A DNA stretch of 64,000 bases from Streptomyces sp. NBC_00162 (GTDB lineage: Bacteria; Actinomycetota; Actinomycetes; Streptomycetales; Streptomycetaceae): assembly GCF_024611995.1 (NCBI RefSeq), contig NZ_CP102509.1:6634001-6698000 (forward strand), read 5' to 3'. Positions 17,720 to 26,598 of this stretch are shown one piece after another (the stretch's first letter is position 1; each line of letters starts with the position of its first letter). The notes beneath the pieces were generated by a model that did no database searches, had not been told where the DNA came from, and worked only from the letters and a program-made list of their open reading frames with translations. A program made the translations under genes and the position numbers.

Positions 17720-18484
17720 GTGTCGACTCCGTTCTATGTGTCACCCCAGCAGGCCATGGCCGACCGGGCGGAATACGCCCGGAAGGGCATCGCCCGCGGT
17801 CGCAGCCTTGTCGTGCTGCAGTATGCCGACGGCATCGTGTTCGTCGGCGAGAACCCGTCCCGTGCGCTGCACAAGTTCAGCGAGATCTACGACCGGATCG
17901 GCTTCGCGGCCGCCGGCAAGTACAACGAGTACGAGAACCTGCGGATCGGCGGTGTGCGCTACGCGGATCTGCGCGGTTACACCTACGACCGTGACGATGT
18001 GACGGCCCGTGGGCTGGCGAACGTGTACGCGCAGACGCTCGGCACGATCTTCTCGAGTGCCGGGGAGAAGCCGTACGAGGTGGAGCTGGTCGTCGCCGAG
18101 GTCGGTGCGACGGCCGCCGGGGACCAGATCTACCGGCTTCCGCATGACGGGTCGATCGTGGACGAGCACGGTTCGGTCGCGGTCGGCGGCAACGCCGAGC
18201 AGATCAGCACGTTCATGGATCAGCGGCACCGGGACGGGATGACCCTGTCGGAGGCGCTGAAGCTGGCGGTGCAGGCGCTGTCCAGCCAGGCCAACGGCGC
18301 CGACAAGACGATTCCGGCGGAGCGGCTGGAGGTTGCGGTGCTGGACCGGACGCGGGCGCAGCAGCGCAAGTTCAAGCGGATCCGGGGCCGGCAGCTGTCG
18401 CGGCTGCTGGAGGCGGACGTCACGGCGGCGGTCCAGGCCGATGCCGTGTCGAACGACGAGGCTCCGGAGGACGAGGCGGAGTAG
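17720..18484 (+). CDS. prcA: 20S proteasome alpha subunit PrcA
   Basis: Forms the outer gated rings of the core and receives the QYL tail of ARC. 254 residues from GTG 17720, with an AAGGGAC/GGAC purine stretch upstream. The N-terminus [10 protein letters not shown] is the gate, followed by the [11 protein letters not shown] alpha-type segment and the conserved Lys-containing pocket region. The C-terminal tail is acidic (DEAPEDEAE). It is not a nucleophile subunit and lacks a propeptide. Co-transcribed with prcB and ended by a bidirectional terminator facing the LacI gene. Confidence 0.97.
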   Translation: MSTPFYVSPQQAMADRAEYARKGIARGRSLVVLQYADGIVFVGENPSRALHKFSEIYDRIGFAAAGKYNEYENLRIGGVRYADLRGYTYDRDDVTARGLANVYAQTLGTIFSSAGEKPYEVELVVAEVGATAAGDQIYRLPHDGSIVDEHGSVAVGGNAEQISTFMDQRHRDGMTLSEALKLAVQALSSQANGADKTIPAERLEVAVLDRTRAQQRKFKRIRGRQLSRLLEADVTAAVQADAVSNDEAPEDEAE

Positions 18485-18499
18485 TACCTCGTGGAGTGA

Positions 18500-18535
18500 A
18501 AGCCCCGGTTCGCCCTTTGCGGCGGGCCGGGGCTT
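18500..18535. terminator. Bidirectional terminator between prcA and LacI-family gene
   Basis: AAGCCCCGG (18500-18508) pairs with CCGGGGCTT (18527-18535) around an 18-nt loop that can pair further internally. The flanking genes converge. Confidence 0.7.
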
Positions 18536-18543
18536 CGTCGTGT

Positions 18544-19548
18544 TCAGCGGGCGGCGGCGGGGGCGGGCCCGGAGGAGTCGCGGACGACCAGCTCGACGGG
18601 GAGGTCGGGGGCGGTCCAGGGGGCGCCGTCGAGGACGGCGAGGAGGGCGGTCATGCCCTGTTCGCCGACGCGTTCGGCGGGGAGGTGGACCGTGGTGAGT
18701 TCGGGTTCGACGGCGGTGGCGAGGGCGAGGTCGTCGAAGCCGGTGACGGAGAGGTCGGCGGGGACGTGCAGGCCGTGGCGGCGGGCGGCCTTGCAGGCGC
18801 CCGCGGCGAGGATGTCGTCGTCGCAGATGACGGCGGTGGGCCGGTCGCCGGGGGCCGCGAGGGCCGCCTCCATGGCCGTACGGGCGCCGTCCACGCTGAG
18901 GGGGGCCCGTACGGTGCGCAGCTCGGCGTGGGGGCTCAGGTGGGCGCTGAGGGCTTCGGCGCGGATGTCGAAGGTCCAGGAGTCGACGGCGGAGGCGAGG
19001 TGGAGGAAGCGCCGGTGGCCGAGGGCGAGGAGGTGTTCGGTGACCTGGCGCATGCCGTCGGCCATGGCGAGGTTGACGTGGGCGGCGGCGGTTCCGGCGG
19101 TGGGGTCGCTGTCGAGCATGACGAGGGGGAGGCCGTCGCCGCCGAGGGCGTCGAGGGCGTCGGCGGCCATGGAGGAGGCGATGACGCCGTCCAGGGCGGC
19201 GCGGGCGGAGGCGAAGGGGTCGCGGGCGGGGCCGGTGCCGTCGGGGGAGGGGTAGAGGACGACGCCGAAGCCGTGTTCGGCGGCGATGCGGGCGGCGCCG
19301 GTGTAGACGCGGGCGAAGAACTCGTTGGTGAGGGCGGGGACGACGAGCAGGGCGGTGCGGGTGGTGCCGAGGCGGAGGTTGCGGGCGGCGAGGTTGGGGC
19401 GGTAGCCGAGGTGGGCGGCGGTTTCGCGGACGTGGGTGGCGGTGCGTGCGGAGACGCGGCCGCGCCATTTGTCGCCGAGTACGAGGGAGACGGTGGCCTG
19501 GGAGACCCCGGCGGCGGTGGCCACGTCCCGGCTGGTGGGTCTCGTCAC
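18544..19548 (-). CDS. LacI-family transcriptional regulator
   Basis: A DNA-binding repressor of 334 residues. The N-terminal LacI helix-turn-helix is TSRDVATAAGVSQATVSLVL at about 4-23, with a hinge near NLAARNLR, followed by a periplasmic-binding-protein-like sensor domain (about 60-330). GTG 19548 is preferred because AGGAG is 7 nt upstream. An ATG at 19629 is in frame but has no ribosome site and falls in the divergent promoter. It is divergent from an MFS transporter that it probably controls through the palindromes at 19632-19659. It sits as an insertion between prcA and pafA and has no evident link with pupylation. Confidence 0.92.
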   Translation of the reverse strand: MTRPTSRDVATAAGVSQATVSLVLGDKWRGRVSARTATHVRETAAHLGYRPNLAARNLRLGTTRTALLVVPALTNEFFARVYTGAARIAAEHGFGVVLYPSPDGTGPARDPFASARAALDGVIASSMAADALDALGGDGLPLVMLDSDPTAGTAAAHVNLAMADGMRQVTEHLLALGHRRFLHLASAVDSWTFDIRAEALSAHLSPHAELRTVRAPLSVDGARTAMEAALAAPGDRPTAVICDDDILAAGACKAARRHGLHVPADLSVTGFDDLALATAVEPELTTVHLPAERVGEQGMTALLAVLDGAPWTAPDLPVELVVRDSSGPAPAAAR

Positions 19549-19631
19549 AGGGGGCTCCTGAACTGCGAGGTCGGCGAGGTCGGTGGGGTGGTCTCGGGTC
19601 CGTTGGGTGGACCCGTCAACTGTCGTCATGG

Positions 19632-19659
19632 TACGTATGACGGGTCACGTTATACGTAT
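19632..19659. promoter_or_regulatory. Paired palindromes between LacI and MFS genes, operator candidate
   Basis: TACGTA (19632-19637) and ATACGTAT (19652-19659) are each palindromic, with centres 21 bp apart, about two helical turns. Together they form the inverted arms TACGTAT and ATACGTA. The AT content is high for this genome. The placement, about 35-60 bp before the MFS start, suits a LacI-type operator. Confidence 0.45.
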
Positions 19660-19693
19660 TACCCCGGCTGGTTCCGGGCAGAAGGGGGCGTTC

Positions 19694-20956
19694 ATGGCCG
19701 CGGGATACGCGGAGCTGCTCAGGACCCGGCATGCCGCGAGGCTGCTGGTGGGCACGCTCATAGGGCGGCTGCCCAACGCCACGGCGCCGATCGCGATCGT
19801 GCTGTTCACGCGGGCCGAGGGCGGCAGCTACAGCCTGGCGGGGGCGCTGGCCGCCGTGTACGGGGTGGCGAACGCGGTGGGTCAGCCGCTGCTCGGGCGG
19901 GCCGTGGACGTGTACGGGCAGCCGCGTGTGCAGCTGCCGGCCGCGGTGCTCTCCGCGCTGGGCATGGTGTGGCTGGCCGCGGCGGGTACCGGGGCGGCGG
20001 CGGCCGCGTATGCGGCGGTGGTCGTCGCGGGGCTGTTCACGCCGCCGCTGGAGGGCGGGCTGCGGGCGCTGTGGCCGGGCGTGCTGGGCGGCAAGGAGGA
20101 GCGGGTGCATGCCGCGTACGCGATGGACGCGGTGGCCCAGGAGGTCATGTTCACGGTCGGCCCGCTGCTGGTGACGCTGTTCGTGGCGCTGTGGTCGCCG
20201 GCCGGGGCGCTGCTGGCGCTGAACGCGATCGGGGTGCTGGGTGCGCTGTCGGTCGTGGTGAGCGAGCCCTCCCGCGGGTGGCGTTCGGAGCCGCGTGAGG
20301 CGCACTGGCTGGGGGCTCTGCGGTCCCGGGGTCTGCTGGCGCTGCTCGGGGCGTTCTTCTTCGTGGGGACGGCGCTGGGTTCGATCACGGTGGCGGGTGT
20401 GGCGTACGCGGACGATCACGGGAACCAGGCGGTGTACGGCTGGCTGATGGCGGCGCTGGGGCTGGGTGCGCTGATCGGTGGGGTGTTCTACGGGGCCCGT
20501 GAGTGGGCGGGTGCGCCGGAGCGGCGGCTGCGGATGCTGGTGGCGCTGCTGGCGCTGTGTTACCTGCCGCTGATGCTGACGCCCGGGCCGGTGGCGATGA
20601 CGCTGCTGGCGGCGCTGGCGGGTGTGTTCCTGGCGCCCGCGCTGGCGTGTGCGTTCATCGTGGTGGACCGGCACGCACCGGCGGGGACGGTGACGGAGGC
20701 GTTCTCGTGGCTGGTGACGTTCTTCGGGGTGGGTGCGGCGATCGGCACGGCGGCGGCGGGTCCGGCGGTGGAGCTGGGCGGTACCGCGGCGGGCTTCGGT
20801 GTGGCGAGCGTGGCGGGCGGCGCGGCGCTGCTGGTGCTGATGGTCACTCAGCGGGTGCTGGCAACTGTGGGACGGAGTCGCGCGGTGGCCGGCTCGGCTG
20901 ACGGGTCGTCCGGGGACGCTCGCGAGGTGCCGTCGGGGGCCCGGGCGGAAGGCTGA
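19694..20956 (+). CDS. Major facilitator superfamily transporter
   Basis: A polytopic inner-membrane transporter of 420 residues with about 12 hydrophobic segments spread along the chain. The loop between helices 2 and 3 reads GRAVDVYGQPR, a variant of the MFS A-motif. The C-terminal tail is short and polar. ATG 19694 follows GAAGGGGG with good spacing. Drug or sugar specificity cannot be read. It is divergent from the LacI-type regulator. The pair separates prcA from pafA without breaking either gene. Confidence 0.9.
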   Translation: MAAGYAELLRTRHAARLLVGTLIGRLPNATAPIAIVLFTRAEGGSYSLAGALAAVYGVANAVGQPLLGRAVDVYGQPRVQLPAAVLSALGMVWLAAAGTGAAAAAYAAVVVAGLFTPPLEGGLRALWPGVLGGKEERVHAAYAMDAVAQEVMFTVGPLLVTLFVALWSPAGALLALNAIGVLGALSVVVSEPSRGWRSEPREAHWLGALRSRGLLALLGAFFFVGTALGSITVAGVAYADDHGNQAVYGWLMAALGLGALIGGVFYGAREWAGAPERRLRMLVALLALCYLPLMLTPGPVAMTLLAALAGVFLAPALACAFIVVDRHAPAGTVTEAFSWLVTFFGVGAAIGTAAAGPAVELGGTAAGFGVASVAGGAALLVLMVTQRVLATVGRSRAVAGSADGSSGDAREVPSGARAEG

Positions 20957-21060
20957 TCCGGGGTCGCGACGGCGGGTCATGCGCGGGCGCGTCGGAGCGG
21001 CCATCGGAAACTGATCGAAATGGCGCTCTCGAACCCGGTTTCAGAAGAGGGCAGAAGGCG

Positions 21061-21072
21061 TAATGTTCAGTC
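21061..21072 (+). promoter_or_regulatory. -10 box and leaderless start of pafA
   Basis: TAATGT (21061-21066) lies 6 nt before the ATG of pafA at 21073 with no Shine-Dalgarno. pafA therefore seems to have its own promoter and a leaderless transcript rather than depending on the prcBA unit. Confidence 0.5.
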
Positions 21073-22434
21073 ATGGACCGCCGCATTTTCGGGCTGGAGA
21101 ACGAGTACGGCGTCACGTGCACGTTCAGGGGACAGCGCCGACTGTCTCCTGACGAAGTGGCGCGCTACCTCTTCCGCCGTGTTGTGTCATGGGGCCGCAG
21201 CAGCAATGTCTTCCTGCGGAACGGCGCCCGTCTGTACCTCGACGTGGGTTCGCATCCGGAATATGCAACTCCCGAATGTGACAACGTGACCGAGTTGGTC
21301 ACGCACGACAAGGCCGGCGAGCGCATTCTCGAAGGCCTGCTCGTCGACGCCGAACGCCGCCTGCACGAGGAGGGAATCGCGGGCGACGTCTATCTCTTCA
21401 AGAACAACACCGACTCGGCGGGCAACTCGTACGGCTGCCACGAGAACTACCTGGTGGCCCGGCACGGGGAATTCTCCCGCCTGGCGGACATTCTCATTCC
21501 CTTCCTCGTCACGCGGCAGCTGATCTGCGGTGCGGGCAAGGTGCTCCAGACGCCCAGGGGCGCGGTCTACTGCGTGAGCCAGCGGGCCGAGCACATCTGG
21601 GAGGGCGTCAGCTCCGCGACGACCCGTTCCCGGCCGATCATCAACACCCGGGACGAGCCGCACGCGGATGCCGAGCGCTACCGCCGGCTGCACGTGATCG
21701 TGGGCGACTCGAACATGTCCGAGACGACCATGCTGCTCAAGGTCGGGGCCACGGACCTGGTGCTGCGCATGATCGAGGCGGGCACGGTGATGCGGGACCT
21801 GACCCTGGAGAACCCGATCCGGGCGATCCGCGAGGTCAGCCACGACATCACGGGTCAGCGCAAGGTGCGCCTCGCGAGCGGCCGGGAGGCCTCGGCGCTG
21901 GAGATCCAGCGGGAGTACTACGACAAGGCGGTGGACTTCGCCGAGCGGCGGGGCATCCGTACCGGCGTGGTGGACCAGGTGCTGGAGCTGTGGGGCCGCA
22001 CGCTCGACGCGATCGAGGCGGAGGACCTGGACCGGATCGGGACCGAGATCGACTGGGTCATGAAGTACCAGCTGATCGAGCGGTACCGGGCGAAGCACAA
22101 CATGACCATGTCGAATCCGCGGGTGGCTCAGATAGACCTCGCCTACCACGACATCCACCGCCGGCGCGGGCTGTACTACCTGCTGGAGCGCAAGGGGCAG
22201 GCGGCGCGGATCTGCAACGACCTCAAGATCTTCGAGGGCAAGTCGGTGCCTCCGCAGACGACGAGGGCGCGGCTGCGCGGTGACTTCATCCGGCGGGCGC
22301 AGGAGCAGCGGCGGGACTTCACGGTGGACTGGGTGCACCTGAAGCTGAACGACCAGGCGCAGCGGACGGTGCTGTGCAAGGACCCGTTCCGGTCGGTGGA
22401 CGACCGGGTGGAGAAGCTGATCGCCGGCATGTGA
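21073..22434 (+). CDS. pafA: Pup--protein ligase PafA
   Basis: Phosphorylates the C-terminal glutamate of deamidated Pup with ATP and joins it to substrate lysines. 453 residues, the family length, with the same fold as Dop but without the Dop loop. E9 in GLENEYG is at the metal/nucleotide site and D57 in [11 protein letters not shown] is the catalytic base; both match the M. tuberculosis enzyme by position. The segment [12 protein letters not shown] is shared with Dop. A terminator-like hairpin follows. pafB and pafC are not adjacent here: two FKBP genes intervene, unlike in mycobacteria. Confidence 0.98.
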   Translation: MDRRIFGLENEYGVTCTFRGQRRLSPDEVARYLFRRVVSWGRSSNVFLRNGARLYLDVGSHPEYATPECDNVTELVTHDKAGERILEGLLVDAERRLHEEGIAGDVYLFKNNTDSAGNSYGCHENYLVARHGEFSRLADILIPFLVTRQLICGAGKVLQTPRGAVYCVSQRAEHIWEGVSSATTRSRPIINTRDEPHADAERYRRLHVIVGDSNMSETTMLLKVGATDLVLRMIEAGTVMRDLTLENPIRAIREVSHDITGQRKVRLASGREASALEIQREYYDKAVDFAERRGIRTGVVDQVLELWGRTLDAIEAEDLDRIGTEIDWVMKYQLIERYRAKHNMTMSNPRVAQIDLAYHDIHRRRGLYYLLERKGQAARICNDLKIFEGKSVPPQTTRARLRGDFIRRAQEQRRDFTVDWVHLKLNDQAQRTVLCKDPFRSVDDRVEKLIAGM

Positions 22435-22467
22435 GTGCGTGGTGTGACATAGCACTGATCTGGGGCA

Positions 22468-22497
22468 GGGCCTCGTACGGATCTCGTACGGGGCCCT
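22468..22497 (+). terminator. Terminator after pafA
   Basis: AGGGCCTCGTACG and CGTACGGGGCCCT form an imperfect stem around GATCT, with CTTCTC after it. A TAGAGT hexamer at 22508-22513 may be the -10 box of the next gene. Confidence 0.6.
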
Positions 22498-22552
22498 TCT
22501 CACGGCTTAGAGTGGCGGGCGACCGCCTTGCCGTCTGAGATCTGAGGAACAC

Positions 22553-23494
22553 GTGCGCCGACTTGCCGGCCTGCTTGTCGTACCCCTTCTGCTGCTGTCG
22601 ACAGCGGCGTGTGGCGACGACAGCGGCTCCGACTCCGCCCAGATGAAGAACGGGGTGCCCTCGATCACCAAGGGCGCCAAGTTCGGGGAGACGCCCACCC
22701 TGTCGAAGGGCAAGGGGGAACCGCCCAAGGAGCTGAAGGTGGAGACCCTCAGCGAGGGCGACGGCCCGGCGCTGAAGAAGGGCGACATCGCCCAGGTCAA
22801 CTACCTCGGCCAGGTGTGGGACGGCAAGGATCCGTTCGACGCCAGCTTCGGCAAGGGCAAGCCGTTCGACGTGACCATCGGCGCGGGCATGGTCATCAAG
22901 GGCTGGGACCAGGGCCTGGAGGGCCAGAAGGTCGGCAGCCGCGTCGAGCTGGTCATCCCGCCGGCCCTCGGTTACGGCGAGCAGGGCTCGGGCGAGAAGA
23001 TCAAGCCGAACGCCACGCTGGTCTTCGTCGTGGACATCGTCAAGGGCACCTCCGTCCCGGCCTCGGCCACGGGCAAGGAGGTCGCCCAGGAGAACAAGGA
23101 CCTGCCCAAGGTCGGCACGAACACGGACGGCAAGGAAGTCTCCGTGACCGTCCCGAAGGACACCGCCGAGCCGGCCAAGCTGGTCTCGAACTACGTCCTC
23201 GAGGGCGACGGTGCCGTGGTGAAGGACACCGACAACGTCGTGGTCAAGTTCAACGGCAAGACGTGGAAGGACGACAAGACCTTCGAGAGCACGTACGCCA
23301 CCGACACGACGGTCACCTGGCCGATGGAGCAGCTGTCCGTCAAGGGCCTGAAGGACGGTCTTCTCGGCAAGAAGGTCGGCAGCCGGATCCTGCTGGTCAT
23401 CCCGCCGGACCTGGCCTTTGGTGACAAGGAGCAGGGGACCATCCCGGCCAAGTCGACGCTGGTCTTCAGCCTCGACATCCTCGCCGTGATGTAA
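22553..23494 (+). CDS. FKBP-type peptidyl-prolyl isomerase lipoprotein (two FKBP domains)
   Basis: An exported proline isomerase/chaperone anchored to the membrane, 313 residues from GTG 22553. The signal peptide ends in the lipobox STAAC (Cys about residue 19). FKBP domain 1 (about 65-165) has the canonical VNYLG, FDASFG, VIKGWDQGLEGQKVGSR and IPPALGYG motifs. Domain 2 (about 210-313) is divergent, with WPMEQLSVKGL in place of the VIKGW signature, and may be non-catalytic. It is followed 45 bp later by a cytosolic single-domain FKBP. Both stand between pafA and pafB. Confidence 0.93.
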   Translation: MRRLAGLLVVPLLLLSTAACGDDSGSDSAQMKNGVPSITKGAKFGETPTLSKGKGEPPKELKVETLSEGDGPALKKGDIAQVNYLGQVWDGKDPFDASFGKGKPFDVTIGAGMVIKGWDQGLEGQKVGSRVELVIPPALGYGEQGSGEKIKPNATLVFVVDIVKGTSVPASATGKEVAQENKDLPKVGTNTDGKEVSVTVPKDTAEPAKLVSNYVLEGDGAVVKDTDNVVVKFNGKTWKDDKTFESTYATDTTVTWPMEQLSVKGLKDGLLGKKVGSRILLVIPPDLAFGDKEQGTIPAKSTLVFSLDILAVM

Positions 23495-23539
23495 GACTGT
23501 TCCGGTTGGCCCCCGTTCGTACGTATGAGGAGCAGTTCC

Positions 23540-23917
23540 GTGAGCGACAAGCTCGAGAAGCCCGAGATCGACTTCCCCGAGGGCCCGGTCCCGACCGCCC
23601 TGGTCATCGAGGACATCTGGCTGGGCGACGGCGCCGAGGCCAAGGCCGGTTCCATGGTCTCCGTCCACTACGTGGGCGTGGCCTTCTCCACCGGCGAGGA
23701 GTTCGACGCCTCGTGGAACCGCGGTTCCGCTCTGCAGTTCCCGCTCGGCGCCGGCCGTGTCATCGCCGGCTGGGACCAGGGCATCCAGGGCATGAAGGTC
23801 GGCGGCCGTCGCAAGCTGACGATCCCCGCGCACCTCGCCTACGGTGACCGTGGCGCGGGCGGCGCGATCGCCCCGGGCGAGACGCTGATCTTCGTGTGCG
23901 ACCTGATGGCCGCCTGA
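23540..23917 (+). CDS. Cytosolic FKBP-type peptidyl-prolyl isomerase
   Basis: A small FK506-binding-protein isomerase, 125 residues from GTG 23540, with GAGGAG 7 nt upstream. A single complete FKBP domain has VHYVGVAF, FDASWNRG, VIAGWDQGIQGMKVGGRR, IPAHLAYG and the final LIFVCDLM strand. The signature residues of the active site (Tyr, Phe, Asp, Trp, Tyr) appear intact. No signal peptide, so it is cytosolic. Probably co-transcribed with the preceding lipoprotein isomerase and ended by a strong terminator. Confidence 0.95.
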   Translation: MSDKLEKPEIDFPEGPVPTALVIEDIWLGDGAEAKAGSMVSVHYVGVAFSTGEEFDASWNRGSALQFPLGAGRVIAGWDQGIQGMKVGGRRKLTIPAHLAYGDRGAGGAIAPGETLIFVCDLMAA

Positions 23918-23937
23918 TCACCAGGCTGCCGTGAGCC

Positions 23938-23972
23938 GAGGGCCCCCGCCGTGAGGCGGGGGCCCTCGCTTT
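23938..23972 (+). terminator. Terminator after FKBP gene
   Basis: GAGGGCCCCCGCC (23938-23950) pairs with GGCGGGGGCCCTC across GTGA, followed by GCTTTTG. Very stable and with a short T run. Confidence 0.9.
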
Positions 23973-24041
23973 TGTCCGGGCCCGCCGGGGCGGTACGGTC
24001 AGCGGTCACGAGTGTGTGTCGAGAACGGGGGAACGGCGTCG

Positions 24042-25004
24042 ATGGCGATTGCCAAGGCCGAGCGGCTGATGAATCTGGCGCTGTGTCTGCTGGGGACCCG
24101 ACGGCCGCTCAGCAAGCGCGAGTTGCGCGGTTCCATCGAGGCCTACCTGGAAGCCGGCAACGACGAGTCCTTCAACCGCATGTTCGAGCGGGACAAGGAC
24201 GACCTGCGTGAACTCGGCCTGGTCATCGAGACGGTGGAGAACCTGGAGGGCGAAACCGGCTACCTGGCCCGCCGGGACAGCAACCGGCTGCCGCCCGTCT
24301 CCCTGGACGCCGAGGAGGCCGCGGCCCTGGGCCTGGCCGCCAAGGTCTGGCAGCAGGCCCGCCTCGCGGGCGCGGCCAGCGGCGCCCTGCAGAAGCTGCG
24401 CGCCGGCGGAATGCCGGAGGCGGGGGACCCGTACGAGGGCCAGCACAGTGCCATCGAGCCGCGCATCCCGGTCCACGAGGCGGCCTTCGAGCCGCTGATG
24501 CTGGCCTGCCGGGACCGCAGGCCGGTGGTCTTCGACTACCGCAAGTCCACCGCCGCCCGGCCCGAGACCCGGCAGGTGGAGCCCTGGGCGCTGGAGTGCT
24601 GGCGCGGCCACTGGTACCTGGCCGGCTTCGACCGGGACCGCGGGGCGGAGCGGGTGTTCCGGCTCTCGCGGATCACCGGCAAGGTGCGCTCCCGTGCGGC
24701 CAAGTACACCGCCGAGGTGCCGGACGTGGTGACCGTGCGGGAGACCGTGGCGAGCTGGGCCGGGGAGAGCGCGGACCGCTCCGCGCTGATCCGGCTGCGC
24801 GCCGGGGCGGGCTACCCGCTGCGGGCCAAGGCCACCGCCGTGCGCGAGGGCGGGGGAGGGGACGGCTGGGACGAGCTGGAGATCCCCTACGGGCACGGGC
24901 TCGATGCCTGGCTCGTGGAGTTCGGCCCGGACGTGGTGGTCGTGGAACCCGCCGATCTGCGGGCGGACGTGGTGGACCGACTGCGTGCCGTCGCCCAGGG
25001 CTGA
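24042..25004 (+). CDS. pafB: WYL-domain transcriptional activator PafB
   Basis: A subunit of the PafBC activator of the LexA/RecA-independent DNA damage response, 320 residues from ATG 24042. The N-terminal winged helix (about 1-90) is KAERLMNLALCLLGTRRPLSK, followed by the RDKDDLRELGL segment. The WYL domain lies at about 150-230 (WALECWRGHWYLAGFDRDR...FRLSRI), and a C-terminal WCX extension ends the chain. The next gene, pafC, starts 45 bp downstream. The promoter may be TTGTCC (23972-23977) with TACGGT (23994-23999), spaced 16 nt. It does not show the RecA-NDp spacing itself. Confidence 0.93.
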   Translation: MAIAKAERLMNLALCLLGTRRPLSKRELRGSIEAYLEAGNDESFNRMFERDKDDLRELGLVIETVENLEGETGYLARRDSNRLPPVSLDAEEAAALGLAAKVWQQARLAGAASGALQKLRAGGMPEAGDPYEGQHSAIEPRIPVHEAAFEPLMLACRDRRPVVFDYRKSTAARPETRQVEPWALECWRGHWYLAGFDRDRGAERVFRLSRITGKVRSRAAKYTAEVPDVVTVRETVASWAGESADRSALIRLRAGAGYPLRAKATAVREGGGGDGWDELEIPYGHGLDAWLVEFGPDVVVVEPADLRADVVDRLRAVAQG

Positions 25005-25048
25005 CCCGGAACACCTGTAGCTACGCCCTGAGGGGGAGACGTACCAGC

Positions 25049-26017
25049 ATGGCTGCCAACGCCATCGACCAGACCCGCCGGATGCTGTCCCTGGTGACGT
25101 ATCTGCGCGAGCGCCCGGGCGCGCACGTCGCCGACGTCGCGCGCGCCTTCGGGATCACCGAGGACGAGCTGATCTCGGACCTCGACGTGCTGCCCATGTG
25201 CGGGACCAGCTTCCGCGGCGGGGACCTGCTCGACATCGACACCGACGGCGAGCGGATCTGGTGGCGCAATCCCGACGCCTCGGGGGAGTCCACCGCCGAG
25301 CCGCTGCGGCTGGCCGCCGACGAGGCGACCGCGCTGCTGGTCGCCGCCCGCGCGGTGGCGACCCTGCCGGGGCTGCGCGAGGGTGACCGCGACGCGCTGC
25401 TGCGGGCCACCGCCAAGCTGGAGGCCGCGGCGGGCGAGGTCGCCGGGGCCAGTTCCCGGCTGTCGGTGACCTTCGAGTCGGAGGGCGGGGTCTTCGCGGA
25501 CGTGGACCGGGCCATCGCGGAGCGGCGCCGGCTGTGGCTGCGGTACTACTCGCCAGCGCGGGACGAGCTCACCGAGCGCAAGGTCGACCCGATCCGGCTG
25601 TTCGCGGTCGGGCACACGTACATGGAGGGGTGGTGCCACCTCTCCGAGGCCCGGCGCACCTTCCGTCTGGACCGGGTCGCGGAGATCCGGCTGCTGGACG
25701 AGCGGGCCGAGCCGCCCGCCATCGAGCCGCGCGACCTGTCCGAGGGGCTGGTCCAGCCGGCCGCCGAGGATCCGGAGGTGGTGGTCGAGGTGGGGCCCGG
25801 CGGGCGCTGGGTCGCCGAGTACTACCCGCACGACAGCGCCGAGGAACTGGCCGGGGGCGGCTTGCGGATCACGCTGCGCAGCCCGGATCCGGCCTCGCTG
25901 CGCAGGCTCGCGCTGCGGCTGGGCCGCGAGGGGCGGATCGTCGCCCCCGTGGAACTGGCGGACAGCGCGCGCAGCGCCGCCCGGGAGGCACTCGCGGGGT
26001 ACGGGGAACAGGTCTGA
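25049..26017 (+). CDS. pafC: WYL-domain transcriptional activator PafC
   Basis: The partner of PafB, 322 residues from ATG 25049 (purine-rich AGGGGGAG 12-19 nt upstream). The N-terminal helix-turn-helix is DQTRRMLSLVTYLRERPGAHVADVARAFGI. The WYL core is WLRYYSPARDELTERKVDP...YMEGWCHLSEARRTFRLDRV at about 160-225, with a C-terminal WCX part. In mycobacteria PafB and PafC act as a heterodimer binding single-stranded DNA intermediates and directing RNA polymerase to promoters with an atypical upstream element. The gene pair is intact here and not fused. Confidence 0.93.
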   Translation: MAANAIDQTRRMLSLVTYLRERPGAHVADVARAFGITEDELISDLDVLPMCGTSFRGGDLLDIDTDGERIWWRNPDASGESTAEPLRLAADEATALLVAARAVATLPGLREGDRDALLRATAKLEAAAGEVAGASSRLSVTFESEGGVFADVDRAIAERRRLWLRYYSPARDELTERKVDPIRLFAVGHTYMEGWCHLSEARRTFRLDRVAEIRLLDERAEPPAIEPRDLSEGLVQPAAEDPEVVVEVGPGGRWVAEYYPHDSAEELAGGGLRITLRSPDPASLRRLALRLGREGRIVAPVELADSARSAAREALAGYGEQV

Positions 26018-26032
26018 GGGGAGCAGCGGTCG

Positions 26033-26314
26033 ATGTCGCCCACGTCTGGTACGTCAGTTTCATCCGCTTCGTCATCTTCGTCATCTTCGTCGGCTTCATG
26101 GGGGGATGTCTCGTTCAAGGCGGCCTGTCCCGACTGTGGTGCCCGCTTCGAACTGGACGCGGGCGCCCTGCGGCTGGTCATCGGCGGCAGCCGGCGGACC
26201 ACCTTCTACTCCTTCACCTGTCCGCAGTGCGGCGCGTCCGTACGCAAGCCCGCGGGTGAACGCATCGTGGAACTGCTGACCGGCGGAGGCGTGAGCACCC
26301 TGCGGAGCCTGTGA
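26033..26314 (+). CDS. Small zinc-ribbon protein of unknown function
   Basis: 93 residues from ATG 26033, 15 bp after pafC and likely in its operon (AGGGGAG upstream). Residues 35-72 form a zinc ribbon: CPDCG...CPQCG. The N-terminus is a nearly pure Ser run (about residues 9-21), encoded by imperfect TCGTCATCT repeats with TCA/TCT codons that are rare in this genome. The C-terminal VRKPAGERIVELLTGGGV is conserved-looking. Function unknown. The proximity to pafBC makes a nucleic-acid-related role possible but unproven. Confidence 0.75.
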   Translation: MSPTSGTSVSSASSSSSSSSASWGDVSFKAACPDCGARFELDAGALRLVIGGSRRTTFYSFTCPQCGASVRKPAGERIVELLTGGGVSTLRSL

Positions 26315-26340
26315 GCCGCGCGGTGGCCTAGGCTCCTCCC

Positions 26341-26541
26341 ATGCTGTGGCCGATGTTCGCAATTGCCCTGGGCTTCCTCGGGATCGCCGTCCTCGCCGTG
26401 CCGGCCGTACGCGTCTTCGTGGAGGTCCGCAGGCTGTCCGGGCAGGTCGCGGTGGCCAGCCGCCGGATCGCGGAGGCTTCGGAGGATCTCGAGCGGGCGG
26501 CGGCCGATCTTGCCCGGGCGGGCCGAGGCGTGCGGCCTTAA
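26341..26541 (+). CDS. Small single-pass membrane protein of unknown function
   Basis: 66 residues from ATG 26341. One N-terminal transmembrane helix (about 5-27, MFAIALGFLGIAVLAVPAV) is followed by a charged helical tail with RRIAEASEDLERAAADLARAG, likely coiled. TAGGCT (26329-26334) lies exactly 6 nt before the ATG with no Shine-Dalgarno, suggesting a leaderless mRNA from its own promoter. It lies between pafC and tatA. I do not recognise a named family. Confidence 0.7.
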   Translation: MLWPMFAIALGFLGIAVLAVPAVRVFVEVRRLSGQVAVASRRIAEASEDLERAAADLARAGRGVRP

Positions 26542-26598
26542 AGCGGGACGAACGGGTGCGAACGGGGCATGAACAAGCGTCCCGCGCGCAAGCGGGGA

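Noticed and set aside
19549..19629. N-terminal extension of the LacI-family protein starting at 19629
   Set aside because: The extension precedes the usual helix-turn-helix start, has no ribosome site and would overlap the promoter region. GTG 19548 has AGGAG 7 nt upstream.
23972..23999. PafBC autoregulatory element before pafB
   Set aside because: TTGTCCGGG is present, but the distance to TACGGT is 13 rather than 8 nt, so it fits an ordinary -35/-10 pair better.
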